A stretch of 64,000 nucleotides of DNA from Pycnopodia helianthoides (taxonomy: Eukaryota; Echinodermata; Asteroidea; Forcipulatida; Asteriidae), in NCBI GenBank assembly GCA_032158295.1, contig CM063246.1, forward strand, positions 715,371 through 779,370. The letters are read 5' to 3'. The position numbers and the translations under genes are program-made. Each line of letters starts with the position of its first letter. Positions within the stretch are counted from its first letter, which is position 1. Positions 32,135 to 45,338 of this stretch are shown piece after piece. The notes beneath the pieces were generated by a model. It made no database searches. It was not told the DNA's origin and saw only the letters and a list, made by a program, of their open reading frames with translations.

Positions 32135-35100
32135 GCAAAATCTGGCGCTTCCGTTGCAGTAATCAGGGTTCATTTCGAAGCACTTGTCCGACTTGAAGCA
32201 AGTCTATAATCGATCCCGTCATTGCGTGCTAGGGGAATTACCCTCATGGACAATACATTGTCTGGCCTTAATGTAAAAAGTAGTCCCAAAGATTATCCCT
32301 CAAAATTATCCCTCAAAATTATCCTTAAGGTAAAATTCAAATAATGAAATGAGTCTCATACCTACTTGTGAATAATTGGGCCATTTATTTATCAGATCAA
32401 TCAAGCAATATTGATGAATTCTACTGTGTCGTATCGGAATAGACTGTGCAAGTCTCGCGCTCATTCGAACTTCCGGGACCATAGTGGTCCCAACCATATG
32501 GAGTTTTACGTGGGCGAGATTTTGTTTCGTCAATTATTTTAGTTTAACGTAGTTGATGACTATGAAAATTATACATGTTGTTGGGAATGTAATACTTTGT
32601 GATAAAAAATATGAAAGTAAAATCATTTCAACAGCATGACGAAGAAAACCAGAGAATTAAACTTAAATTAGAACTTATGTAAACGCTTGTTTTGGATGCG
32701 CGATAATAATTGTCAGATGCTGTAATTGCAACGCCAGGCCTTTTCATTCCAGTCTATGGTTGTTGAGGCGTCAGCGTCCTCTATAAACTGTGCCAAGCGT
32801 TAATTTTACGCCGGTGTGACCTTCACGAATCCGCGTAAGGGGTTTCTAAAAAGTTAAGAGCAAATAAGCATCCTTGTCCCAGAGTTTTATTTATGTCCTA
32901 ATAATAGTTAACATTGTTTGTGTATTTTATTATAAAAGCTAAAACTAATTTTATAAAAATTGTACTGAGTATTTTGTTGTTCAGATTTTGTCATTGGATA
33001 TAATTTAAAACACAGATTTTGATTTCAGAGAAAAATATGTTCTTCGTTTGACGTGTTTTCTCGTTCCGATACGCGCGAGACTTGCACAGTCTATTATGAG
33101 TACAACCATGGAGGAATATTTTCTTTCATCGATAGTACAGCCCACTATCCCGTGACGTGGAAGCTTATCGTGGTAAACAGTCTAGAGCTATGTAGTATTG
33201 TAACGATTAGTATTGGTATTACCCGTTATTTCACACAAAGACTACACCACACACACTGGCATCACTCTGCACAACCCTAGATGGACCTGTACAGACGTCT
33301 AGATCAGTTCAAGTTGATCTTGGTTTGGCAACATTAAGGTAAGGTTTGATCACTTCCTCGTTGACTTCCATTTAATTATTAATGTGTTACGTGTGATGTG
33401 TTGTAATGTGAGAGGCCATTGACGTGATGACAGCACTGTGATGTGCTTTCCTACACAAGAAGTATTAGTCATGCTGCAGTCAGTCAGCAGCACACACATA
33501 ATCCGTTTGTTTTTCTTCGCGCTGTATGCATGGCTCGGACGTGCGTGAACTCTCTTTGAATATTTAATGAGCTGAGACCGTTCGTGGAATGTGTAAATTC
33601 ACCAACATTGCTAAGATTATGAGTATATCGTCTATTTTGCTTTGAAAATAATTGACTATACTGAAGCTCTAGTGATGTATTTTGATCGGCAAATTAATGT
33701 TGTTTCAAAACGAAACGAAACCAACACAATTACACCGCAATGTGTCCCTCTAATAAATTCTTCCACAAGCCAATACTAACAGTAATGGATAGGAAATGTC
33801 ATTTTCTTTCACAAAATAGTTGAATTGTGGCCTAATTTTATGTAGTCCAGTCAGGGCGCAAAAAAAATTGACGGTAGTCCAAACCGCCATAACGTAAAAA
33901 GCCGCCATAATTGCACGTGTGATTCTTGCATTCTGATTGGTGGAGACGCGCGGCGAGAACTGGCCCGGATGTACAATCACAATACGTACACATACACGTA
34001 TAAGGACCGGTGTAAACTAGTTTCTAGGTTGTGGTTATTTTTTGGCCTCCTATTTCTTTTAAAACTTGATACCCAAACCTTTATAACACCAATAATAACA
34101 TATAAAGCAATACTATATTTCACATTTCATTTATCAAAATAGAACCAGGTCAGGACATAAGTACTAGGTTTAGCAAAAGGTCTGCAGTGGCAAATCGAAA
34201 AATCCATTGATAATTGTTTCTGAAAATACTTCTAACAAAGGGCTAGCAAAGGCCTCGTAATCTTCTTATTATTTTTTTTTACAATAAAAACCAGAAAGGG
34301 GGTTTAATAAACTAAAAAGACAGACATAATCCACACATATTCCAAAAACTTAATTTCAAGTAACAAGGATTGAAATTTCACTTGTCAAAACATAAAATTT
34401 ATATATCTACAAAGTAAACAAGAAAGAACAAATGCATGTATAACTGAAATGTTTTCAATCTTATGCGACTGCATATTTGTGTAAACACGACCAACCTGTG
34501 AACCAATTTACAGAAAGTTTAGTCAAGTACAGAAATAACAAGTTAATTATAACAAGTTCACCAATAGTCGTTATAATCTTGTTAACTTAAATAAAACATA
34601 CATGTAATTTTATTATGTCAAGTACAATTAGGACTAACCTACAAATACGTGTACACATACACGTATCGGTACATGTAGTGTATTTTTTTATATGGGCTTT
34701 GATCAAATTGACAGGCTTTTTTTATCACAATTTTTCCAAGGGCAAAAAATCGGATACCAAACTAAAGTAGGAAAAATGTCATGCCTTTTAAATATACATC
34801 ACTTTGCTAGTAAAAAAAATCCATTCTGGAAGATTTTCGGTTTTTCTCACATTACATAACACACATAACTAATTACTTCAACAACAAAAAGTATATAAAA
34901 CACTGCACTGTCTATGAAGGTTTAAAAAATAATAACAATTAGACAAGTAAAATTATCTATACAAAAATTAGAAATGGCATTATCGCTGTAACCTACGAAG
35001 TGACAATTTGTATGTTTGCTCACAAGGTTACCCAAGTAAATATGAACAAATTTACGAGCTTCCTCTTAGCTCTCACCGTCCTGTCTTGGTAAAAGTGCGC

Positions 35101-35399
35101 TGATCGAAATCTTTGATTAAACTTGAAGCATTTGAAATATTAACTTGCTTCCATCGCAACCCTAATGTTGTCAAACCGCGAAGACAAGTTACATTGGAGT
35201 TAAATATCCCTGAGTCAGGGATATTTTGGTGCAAGTATTTTGTGAGAGAACCACCAAAAATTTCTACACTGTGTTTCTTAGATCTTGGTAAAACTTGTAG
35301 AGCTGGGGGCCTATTGATGGAGTCGGTGACCATGATGGAGAAGGCTGTTGAAACCTACAAAATGAAGAATAGGCATATACTTGCACGTTAACTTTAAGA
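32135..35399. other. intergenic, no gene recognised
   Basis: Contains two inverted copies of ATAGACTGTGCAAGTCTCGC (32439-32458, and the complement at 33075-33094) about 610 bp apart. The remainder is AT-rich DNA without recognisable exons; a tandem of ACGTGTACACATACACGTA-type words lies near 33985 and 34650. Confidence 0.5.
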
Positions 35400-38300
35400 C
35401 GGCACTTAAAAAATTACGTCATGATGACGTCATAAAATGTAGAATTAGATGGTTTTTTAAGTTGAAAAAAGACCATTTGCTTTTTGCTGCAGCTTTAGCA
35501 ATTTGAAAACTATGATGTTCATAACTGGGCATCGGATAGATCAATACTTGGATAACATTTGAAAAGTTAACGGCAAAAACGTATAACCTTTTAATAATTC
35601 TAGTCGTACCGGAGGGTCAAAGTTTTCTTTTGTTTTTTTTCCTTCAAAAATTATTTCCCGGGCTTATCTCAAGATGAAATTACTCAAGATAAAATTGAAT
35701 TGAACTATGAAACTCAAGAAACAATTGAACCTCAACATAAAGACGACGCAAACTTCATGACGTCATGACTTCATGACGTCATCAGGTATTGAATAACATT
35801 GAATCAAAGTTTGTTATATTTAAAAAATCATAACTCCTGAACCATATGTTGAATATTTACAATCTACACAACATCAAAAAGGTTTTGTAATGATAAACAA
35901 ACGATACACACAGTGTGACCCTATTTGACGTCGACTCCTTATTCAAACCAAAGTAGACATTTTCTAAAAAATCATATCTCAAGGACTACTCATCATTTTA
36001 GCATGAATTTTGCATCAGGCTATTATATTTGAGCCTGCTTAAACTTTTACACAGAAAAGACAACATTTTAACACCCACATTTGCAACGCACGCTAGCGCA
36101 ATAACACAAACACACACACGTACACGTACATTGTACATGTTGCTGTACATGTACAGCGTTTATGTACAGCGTACAGCGTACACATGTACATGTATGAACA
36201 CATTCAACATTGCTGTAATTGTATATAATAATAATAATAATACGAGATATTTATATAGCGCATAATGCAGAAGCCTCTATGCGCAACACAAAACATAAAA
36301 AAACAATGACATAAATAAAAAAGTAAGTTACACAACTAAAGATTCAAACAAATGAGTTTTTAAAAGTCCCTTGAAAATCGGAAGAGAGTCAGCTTGGCGA
36401 ATATGAAGTGGCAAGTCATTCCATAACGAAGGTGCAATGAAGTTGAAGGCTCTTTGACCATTTTAGTGGAAAAAGTAGTTTGCGTCAGTAGGGATTGGCC
36501 AGCAGAACGAAGGGGACGAACAGGGATGTATTTACGGAGAAGGTCAGATATATAGTCAGGAGATAGGCCATGAAGAGCTTTGAAAGTGAGAAGATTTAAC
36601 TTATATACGATACGCAGTTTGATCGGAAGCCAGTGGAGTTTTTGTAAGATGGGAGTAATATGTTGGGAACGAGGTGTGCGTGAGACGAGGCGAGCAGCGA
36701 TGTTTTGAACTCGTTGGATTTTAGAAAGTTCTTTAGCTGAAAGTCCAGTAAGAAGAGAATTGCAAGAGTCGAGTCTAGAAGTGACAAAGGCATGAACCAG
36801 TATAAGAGTAGAATCATCATCAAGATGGCGCCGGATTCGACCTATTTTTCGAATTTGTATATTGACCAACCAAAGATAAACCGTATAATATTTGAAAAAA
36901 TCATAACTCCTGAACTACACATTGCAGGTTTACAACCCATACATCATCTGAACGGTCGTCTAAAATCCCAAAACGCTACACATAGTGTGACCTCATTTAA
37001 CCTTCTCTTTCAGTTTGAAAAAACCCTTAACTCCTGAACCACAAATTTGATCTTTGCAATCTATACGTTTATCAATTTTTCTATTTACTTTGGAACAGCT
37101 CTGCTAATTCTAGTTGAAGTCGTATATTTTTTCCCGCCTCTTTTTCTTCTCCCTGAACCTTCTCATCAAGATTTCGCAAAAAGTTTAAACGTGGCATACA
37201 CTTTAACCTTGACATGAAAACAGCACTTGATGACGTCATCAGGTGGCGAACTACAAGGATTTTAAGGTTAAAAAATTACCACTTGCTTGTTACTGTAGTT
37301 TCGGTTATTTGAAAGCTGTGATGTTCATAATTGGGCATCTGATATATCAAAACTAAAACAACATTTGAAAAGTTAACGCCAAAGTAAAACGTTATGACTT
37401 TACTTCTGGTCGTACCAGAAGGTCAAAAACAAATTTCAAAAAAAAAAAAAAAAAAATTCCCGGGCTTATTTACAGCATAACTCAAGATTGAAATTTAATT
37501 GAACATTGAAACTCATCAGACAATTGAACCGCAACATCAAATAGACAAAAACTCCATGACGTCATGACGACGTCATCAGGTATTTAACTACATTAAATCA
37601 AAGTTTTTCTAGATAAAAAAATCATAACAGCTGAACCACATGTTCAATCTACACATCAGCGAAAATGTCTCTAATAGGTGGTTCTTAACTCCGTTCCATG
37701 GACATTATTTGACTTGGAGAGACAATCAGCAAATTCTGTTGACCTGAAAGTTTTAAAAGCAAACTTAAAGCAATTTGTTTTCCCTTTCAAACAAGGAATC
37801 CAGATTCAACATACATAAGGTTTGGTCATAATTATGATAATTGGTGCCAAGCAGAATACGACAAATGCGCTTTGAACTAGTTCTAACTGGTTAGATTGGC
37901 CCATAGTCACAATGAATGCCAGGCAGGGGCAACATATTCCATTACTGGTCGAATGTAACACTTGTAAACAATAATCAATTCATTTGTTGTTAATCCGGCA
38001 GTCTTCAGTTTACGTAATATGACTAGCTTACGATTAACCTTACTTAACAAGTCAGTCACATGAGCATCTCACTTCAGATTACTCTGAAAAGTGACCTCAA
38101 AAGTTTAACACTGGAAACACATGGTAGTTAAATTTTGGAAATAGAGTACAAATTATATGGTGGATTCTTACGACCAAAATAAACCTGAAATGTTTGACAC
38201 TTTGCAGGATTCGACGAAAACCATTATGCTTTGCCCACTCATCCAAAAGGTTAAATTGAGTGTTACTTTCTTGATTAAATAACCGATTTTCCTTAACGTC

Positions 38301-40500
38301 AGATCGTCGTTATATAGGTTTAGGGTACATGTACAGCGTGCGTGCACAGGGTAGATGTTCTGTATAAATATATTCAACATCGGTTTTCTCCTTGTACATG
38401 TATATTGACCAGCCAAAGATATTTCAACTAAATTATAAAAATGCATTCCTCCTGAACCACACATTGAATGTTTACGATCTATACATCATCTGAAAGGTCT
38501 TTCAAAACCACAAAAACGCTAGACAAAGTGTGACCTTGTTTGACCTTGACTTCCAGTTCAAACCGGATTTTTAAGTTTAATGCTTGAAAAACCATGTCCT
38601 GAATCACAATGTGGATTTTTTTCTATCTATACATCATTGGAAAAGTATATATAAAACAACTTTTGACCCCATTTGACCTTGAATTCCGGTTTAAACCGAA
38701 AATTTAACTTTAATATTTGAAAACTTTAGAACTACTGTAAAACCACACATTTGATGTTTACAAGCTATACATCATCGTAAAAGTATTCATTAACTTCACA
38801 AACGCTAAATAGAGTGTAACCTTGACTTTCAGACTGGAAGATAGAGTTTTATATTTGGAATAAATTATAACTCCTGAACCACACATTAGATTTGTATAAT
38901 CTATTTATCACCAGAAGGGTCTTTGAAAACTTAACAATTGCCTAAAAAGGTATGACCTCATTTGACCTTGACTTCTGGTTCAAACTGAAAATTGGACTTT
39001 AATATTTTAAAATTAGTTAACCACACAGAAGTTTCACACTTAGCACATACTTAACAATCTCAATGTCTGAATAAGAAATAATGTCGTCGCGATGACATCA
39101 ATTTTCAAATAAGGTTTTATTTCAAAAAGAATTACTTAAAAGACATGTCTAACCAATTTTCTCTTGATATTTCACCAGCTCTGCTAATTTGTCCATGTGT
39201 CTCCCGAACACGTTGTTTTTGTTTGAACAAAACTTAAGTCTAGTTAATTGTTCGGCGAACAGCCGAAAACCTATTGTTACTGTTCTTGATTTTTTTTCAC
39301 GTCTTCTGTTTTTTCCCCAAACCTTCTTTTCATCATTTCGCACAAATTTTAATAAAAATGACCAAGTTTGTTTTGTTTTTGTTTTCTTAAAAACATAACA
39401 GCATAACGCAGGATTTAAATTGAGTTGAACATTGAAACTCATCAGGCAATTGAACCTAAACATCAAAACGACACAAACTGCATGACGTCACGATGACGTC
39501 ATTGGGTATTGAATAACATTATACCACAATTTAATATAAGTAAAAAACATAACTACTGATCCACATGTTGAATATCTACACATCATCGAAAGGTAAACAA
39601 ACACTAACAAAGTGTGACCCCATGTGACATCGACTTCCGGTTCTAACGGGAATGTGAAAATTTCCACCAGGCTATAGATCTGTGAGCCTGCTCAAACTTT
39701 TGCACAAAAATGACAGTATTTTAATCACATCTGGTCAAAACCGGCTTTTTGTTGACGTTTCTGTTGACCCACATTGATAACGCACCCTAGTGGAACAACC
39801 CAAAAGTACATTTTACATATAGTTAAGTGTACATGTACTGCGTGTTGTGATGCAAAGGGTACACTTGCACAATTCAGCATCGTTGATTGTATATTAACCA
39901 CCCAAAGATAAACCATTAAATATTTTTAAAATTCATAACTCCTGAAACACACATGAGATGTTTACAATCCATACGTCATCTAATGCGTCACAGATCGTGA
40001 CTCCTGTTGACCTTGACTTCCGGTTTGAATCGTAAACTAAAGTTTAAGAATTGAAAACAAAATTAAAACTCCTGAAACACACATTGGTTCTTTACAATAT
40101 GTACATCATTGTACAAGTTTTTATTAACTTCACAAGCGCTTGACAGAGTGTGACCCTATTTGACCTTGATTTCAGGTTCAAACTGGAAGATAAAGTTTTA
40201 AATTTGAAAAAAATTATAACTCCTGAACCACATATTGGAAATGTATAATCGATGCATCGCCAGAAGGGTCTTTAACAATCGAAGAAGACTTAACAATCGC
40301 TACATGAAGTGTGACCTCATTTGTTCTTGACTTTCGGTTCAAACCAAAATTTGGACTTTAATATTTGAAAAATCCACTAACTACACAAAAGTTTCACACT
40401 TAGCAAATACTTAAAGATCTCAACATCTGATAAGAAATAATGACGTCACGATGACGTCTTCAGTTTTCAAATAAGGCTTTATTTCAAAAATGAAAATATT
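35400..40500. repeat. degenerate higher-order repeat field
   Basis: The phrase 'aactcctgaaccacacattg' and variants recurs about 12 times: near 35831, 36904, 37029, 37626, 38448, 38600, 38733, 38871, 39550, 39939, 40068 and 40218. Each is usually followed within about 90 bp by 'gtgtgacc..atttgaccttgac'. Larger blocks also repeat: 'gatgttcata..tgggcatc' at 35514 and 37321 (1,807 bp apart), 'gacgtcatgacgacgtcatcaggtatt'-like blocks near 35760, 37560 and 39485, and 'caccagctctgctaattt' at 39174 and 40579. No protein coding is seen. Confidence 0.8.
36222..36869 (-). mobile_element. LINE 3' fragment, minus strand
   Basis: The minus frame reads LVHAFVTSRLDSCNSLLTGL, IQRVQNIAARLVSRTPRS and LQKLHWLPIKLRIVYKLNLL, the C-terminal part of an L2/CR1-type RT protein. 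The last 40 residues are frameshifted. The 3' end is GCGCTATATAAATATCTCG followed by an ATT tail (about 36226-36242). It interrupts the repeat field. Dead, 5'-truncated. Confidence 0.85.
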
Positions 40501-40825
40501 TATTTAGAACCACAATTAACTTAACGTATATCATTATTTACTTTAAAGACATGTCTCACAAATGTTCTTTTCATTTTTCACCAGCTCTGCTAATTTGGTC
40601 ATGTGTCTTCCGAACACCTCGTTTTTGTTTGATCAAAAAAGCAAGTCTAGTTTTTAAAGTCCGAAATAAAATCAGACACTGTAATTTAATATGGAAGTTT
40701 TATTGTGATTTTCAAAGCTTAATTTCATATAAATTATAATTAAAAAAAATAATAAATTATACTGAATTGCTATGATCGGCTTTTTATAGTTTTGCTTAAT
40801 TCTGTTTAACCGAATAGGTCATACA

Positions 40826-41462
40826 TAATAATAATAGTAGTAATAATAATAATAATAATAATTTATTACATTTCTTGTGCGCCCTCTCCATCCGAGAATG
40901 TTCGAAGGCACAAGTTACGATAACATTCCATTTAATTACAAACAATAAAAAATTACAAAGGATCTAAAAAGTTAATACATTGAAAACAAGTAATAACTTT
41001 GTTAATGAATGCAAAATTGATTCATCACCAATGCAGTTCATTTAGGAAGGGAGTAAAATGACAAACAGAAAACTCCAAACAGATGCAGCGAAAAATTACA
41101 CAAGGATCATAAAAAGCATACACCCTCACCCCATATAACTTATAAAGGGGAACAAAGTCAAACATTATATAAATTAATTACAGAATATAAGCATCCCTGA
41201 ACAGGTGAGTCTTTAAGTTAGCGTTAAAGACCCCAGTGAATTAACCCCCCGTAAAAAAGGCGGTAGTGCATTCCACAACTTTGGAGCAGCCGAAACAAAG
41301 GCACGATCACCAAAAGATTGCAGCAGTCTACCCCTAGGTTACTCAAAAAGTATTTCACCTGTTGACCTCAGGCTATATCTATGTTGTCTTTGGCAGTAGA
41401 AAGGTCACATACATAGTCAGGAGCTCAAAAGTGTGTACATTTAAAAACAAGCAATAACATTT
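40826..41462 (-). mobile_element. old minus-strand LINE fragments, left flank of nested insertion
   Basis: Begins with an ATT tail (40826-40863 on this strand reads as AAT repeats) and includes the 3' region of minus-strand LINE copies. 'catacatagtcaggagctc' (about 41409) corresponds to 'tatatagtcaggagatag' in the 36-kb copy. The sequence is cut at about 41462 by the plus-strand element and resumes at 43476. The segment 40984-41070 is another copy of the uninterrupted junction. Confidence 0.65.
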
Positions 41463-43475
41463 TTAAGTCAGGTGATCGTTCCCTTCTAGCTAATTACAGG
41501 CCTATTGCCCTCACCTCATTGGTAAGCAAGTTGATGGAGAGAGTATTGTCTAATGGTATGAAGATGCATCTTGGTGACAATGGCCTTTTAAACGAAAGCC
41601 AACATGGTTTTGTTACACAAAGATCATGTGTGACCCAGCTTTTAAATGTTCACCATGCTTGGGCTTCTATTCTTGACCAGCGTAGTCCACCCAGGATAGA
41701 TGCTGTCTTTCTAGACATGTCTAAAGCCTTTGACCGTATGCCTCACCATCACTTGCTTACCAAACTTAGTACTATGTTTAACATTAGGGGTCCTCTTTGG
41801 AGATGGGTCAAAGATTTTCTGATCGGCCGTCAACAACGGGTGCACTTTCTTGGGGAAACATCTAAATGGGCCAATGTTCATTCAGGCGTACCACAAGGGA
41901 GTGTTCTCGGCCCCTTGCTCTTCAACTTGTTTATTAATGACATTACATTTGGATTAAATTCTAGTTGTGTATTATTTGCTGATGACATATTAATATATCG
42001 ATCAATCAAATCTATTAATGATGTAACTGTTTTACAACAGGATCTAGACAACCTATGCAACTGGTGTACCAACAATGGAATGACTTTTAATGCCACTAAA
42101 TCTAAAGTAATGCATGTCACTAGAAAACGTAATTTGCAGCTGCCCATTTACATGTTAGATCACTCTCAATTATCCATTACTAGTTCATTTAAGTACCTTG
42201 GTGTAACTTTAAATTCTCAGCTAACTTGGAATGATCATGTTAAGGATGTTGTTTCTCGTGCAAATAGAATGCTAGGATTAGTAAGGACTGTCGCATTTAA
42301 TTCATCTGTTAGTGCTAAACTATGTTTGTATAAGAGTCTAGTTCTTCCAATCTTGGAGTATGGGATTCCTGCGTGGCTGCCTCAAACTCAGATTCAGGAG
42401 GAGTCTCTTGAGCGTATCCAGAGACGTGCAACTAGATTTATATTAGATCAACGATTTGGAGAAATGTCATATACCGACAGACTTTGTGCTTTAAAATGGT
42501 CTTCTTTATCAAGTCGCCGTAATTGTTTGATGACCTCATTTGTTGTTAAGTGTCTTTTTTTTACAATTAAATGTGAATCTGTTAATAAGAACATTGTTGT
42601 TAACCATAGATATGATAGCGCTTTAACATTCAAACATTTATTTGCCAGAACTCAATCTTTGCATCTGAGTGCTATCCACATATTTCCCAGGCTCTGGTCA
42701 GCTCTGCCAATCAAATTCCGCAATTGTGCCATTTTAACTTCTCTGCCATCCTTTTTAAAAGCTCTGAAGCATGAAGATAGTGTAGCTACAGCCCATATTT
42801 CTTAACTGTCTTTTGCTTAATCCTTTTACAGTTTCATAACAACTATGCGCAATCCCACAATTTACTTTTAATCTATACTATATTTCAAGGAGTTAAATAT
42901 TTATGTATATTTATTTATTTATTTGTTTGTTTATTTATTTGTTTACTTATTTTTGTATTTTTCTATTTATTAATTTATTTGTTTATTTACTCATAAAATT
43001 ATTTATTTACATATTATTTTTGATGGATTTTTTCTTTTCTCTTTATAGATTTGGTCACTTAAATTTAATTTGCATTCTACTTACATTATTTAAGTGTTTA
43101 GGAATGTTTCTGTTTTTGTTTGTTGTTAGTTTGTTTTTACACTGTGCAAGTTTCTCAAATTGTTCACTCCTAAAACTGTTCTATCTCAAATAGTCCATGC
43201 TTTGTATTATTTTTTGTTTCAGTTGCCAAATTTTGATGTACATAGACATGTTTTATTTATAGTTAACTTTCCTTTCTTTTTGTACATGAATTGCTTTATA
43301 CATATTTTATTACTCGTTTTATTACTTGTATTACAACCAGATGTGGGGGGCAGGTCTATGGACCACAGTAATTATTTTGCTTTTGTTTCTCCTAGCCCAT
43401 CTGGAAGTATTTTTTGTATTGTCATGTATTGTTGAAATGGCTGAATAAATAATAATAATAATAATAATAATAATG
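41463..43475 (+). mobile_element. LINE with long RT frame (Jockey/CR1-like), nested
   Basis: Coding similarity begins at FKSGDRSLLANYRPIALTSL (41461) and continues as an intact 428-codon frame to 42805. RT blocks: NESQHGFVTQRSCVTQLL, AVFLDMSKAFDRMPHHHLL, SGVPQGSVLGPLLFNLFIND and the catalytic LFADDILIY. The thumb and C-terminal region follow (KYLGVTLNSQLTWNDHVKDV, LEYGIPAWLP). The endonuclease is missing, so it is 5'-truncated. The 3' untranslated part contains a TTTA-rich tract and ends 'gctgaataaataataataat' at about 43475. It belongs to a different clade from the 9.5-kb element: its C-terminus lacks the LHWLP block. Confidence 0.92.
42903..43012 (+). repeat. TTTA/TTTG-rich simple repeat
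   Basis: Degenerate (TTTA)n/(TTTG)n tract of about 110 bp inside the 3' untranslated region of the 41.5-kb LINE. Confidence 0.8.
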
Positions 43476-43760
43476 CGAAACTTAATTGGCAACCAATGCA
43501 GTTCATTCAGGATGGGAGTAAAATGACAAAATTTGTTTGCCTTTGCAACAAGCCTAGCAGCAGCGTTCTGTACTTATCGTAACTTTGCCAGTTGAACAAG
43601 TGGCAGACCATAAAACAAACCATTACAATAATCAAGACGACTACTGATAAAGGCATGAATTAAAATAACAAGAGAATTGTGAGATAAATAATTACTAATG
43701 CGTTTTATATTATGGAGATTATAAAAACTAGTAGAACAGACTTTTTAATATGAGAACTCA
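43476..43760 (-). mobile_element. old minus-strand LINE, right flank of nested insertion
   Basis: Continues the minus-strand LINE cut at 41462. 'ccaatgcagttcattcaggatgggagtaaaatg' parallels 'ccagtggagtttttgtaagatgggagtaatatg' in the 36-kb copy, the stretch coding for the ILxxLHWLP block on the minus strand. It decays towards 43760. Confidence 0.7.
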
Positions 43761-43910
43761 TAGACAAATTAGAGTCAAACAAGAAGCCTAATTTTTTTTT
43801 ACATTTGAGACATGTGTGATATTAGTACCCCCCACTGTAATATGAGAAATATTAATCTTAGACATTGTAAACAAAAATTGGTCAGTGGTTAGTGTGCTAG
43901 TATACAAATT

Positions 43911-44035
43911 TTGACTGCTTCGAGTGGCGTAGTAAAACTAGTCACTCGGGGTGATCCCCGGAGCAGCCTATCCCGGCTGCTCCGGGGATCACCTCGAGTG
44001 ACTAGTTTTACTACCCCATGAGACAAAGCAGTCAA
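43911..44035. repeat. long foldback hairpin
   Basis: A 125-bp inverted repeat. Outer arms are TTGACTGCTT / AAGCAGTCAA; inner arms are GTAGTAAAACTAGTCACTCG and its complement, then GATCCCCGGAGCAGCC / GGCTGCTCCGGGGATC around a loop of about 5 bases. It is probably a foldback/MITE element; no coding. Confidence 0.85.
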
Positions 44036-45215
44036 TATTTGTTTCATAACGCCTCTTCCTTTGATTCTATCTTTGTACTTTAATACAATTAATTCACACT
44101 GTCTTACGTACGTGGCAATCCATCGTCAAACAAGAACTGTAAAATATTACGTTGAAATACTGAGTTTTGACAAAATAAGAGGGTAACAGACTACTGCTGT
44201 TACGTTCGTTAAATGCACATATTTTGCTCATACACCGGGTTTGAGGTTGTCAAGCAGCTCGTTTAAATCAATGTTTGAAGTCAATGTAGTCAGGGTACCA
44301 GGGTATCCATGCACTGGTACATCGGTTGCTAGGCTATCGTTGAATAGTTCGTTGAATAGTTCGTTTGGTCGGTTAACATGTACAAGAGTAAAATACAAAA
44401 CAGACAACACCATGTCACACGCTCTCGGCCAATCAACAGATAGAATCAAAGGAAGGGGTGTTATAATATAACTTTCTAAAGAATGTGTTCTAAATTATTT
44501 CGAACTGTCATTATCCTGCTTAAAGGTTGGGTAACTAATAGATTGGTTGTTGTTGTTTTTGTCATCGTATTGCTAGCTTATAGGCGAAATTATAAAGAAA
44601 GATACAATAAAAGTAACATGTGAATTTTTTTGGTGAGTACAGTGTTTCTAATTGTTGAGAAAACAGCACAAACAAAATTGTCATGGTATTTTCACAATAC
44701 GTTGAACCCATCCACCTTCAGCGAGGTGACGGCGGGTACCAGCCGCATCACTGGCCGCAGCACTCGCAACGGCCAGCAACCCTCAGAAATCTGAGAAACG
44801 ATTCATGCATGATTTGTGTTCTTAGATTCAAATGTGTTTGGTTGAAAAATAATCCAGACCATATGACTTCGAATGGAATGCTTTCTCAAAATAGCTAATA
44901 CTATCAACAGCTGCAGTGCTTTTCACCCAATAAGTTTGTATGGCCATTAATTTGTGGAGTAGTTACTAATCCACAACCCTACCTTTTAAAGGGCTATTAT
45001 ACCCCAAAGGGTGTTGATCATGGAGGGGGGAGGGGTAATGTGTACTCTGGAATGAGATTTCAAACTGACTATAGAGAAGTAAGCTGCAGGCCGTGTGTCA
45101 TATCAGTACTTTAGGATCACACAATGAACTTACTACGAAATAAAAGTCCAAAGGTTAATATAACATGAACGACATAGATAACAATCAAATTAAATGGACG
45201 TTCACATAGCCGGAC
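44036..45215. other. intergenic, no gene recognised
   Basis: Nothing recognisable apart from short tandem words (GAATAGTTCGTT doubled near 44341-44366). Confidence 0.5.
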
Positions 45216-45338
45216 GCAATTTTGTTTTTTCTGAAGCACACGTTGGCTATAGAGTAAACAGTTAAAGGATAGGCTGTTCTTCCTATCCCTTAACTGTTGA
45301 CTCCATAGCCGACGTGTGCTGCATGAAAAAAAAATTGC
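45216..45338. repeat. second foldback hairpin
   Basis: Arms GCACACGTTGGCTATAGAGT and the near-complement ACTCCATAGCCGACGTGTGC, then ACAGTTAAAGGATAGG / CCTATCCCTTAACTGT around a loop of about 8 bases. Outer arms GCAATTTT / AAAATTGC extend the stem. The sequence is unrelated to the 43.9-kb hairpin. Confidence 0.85.

Noticed and set aside
35400..40500. CRISPR-like regular repeats
   Set aside because: The units are degenerate, about 130-160 bp apart with irregular spacing, in an animal genome; not CRISPR.
42903..43435. Open frames rich in Y, L, I and F resembling membrane segments
   Set aside because: They arise from the TTTA-rich 3' region of the LINE.
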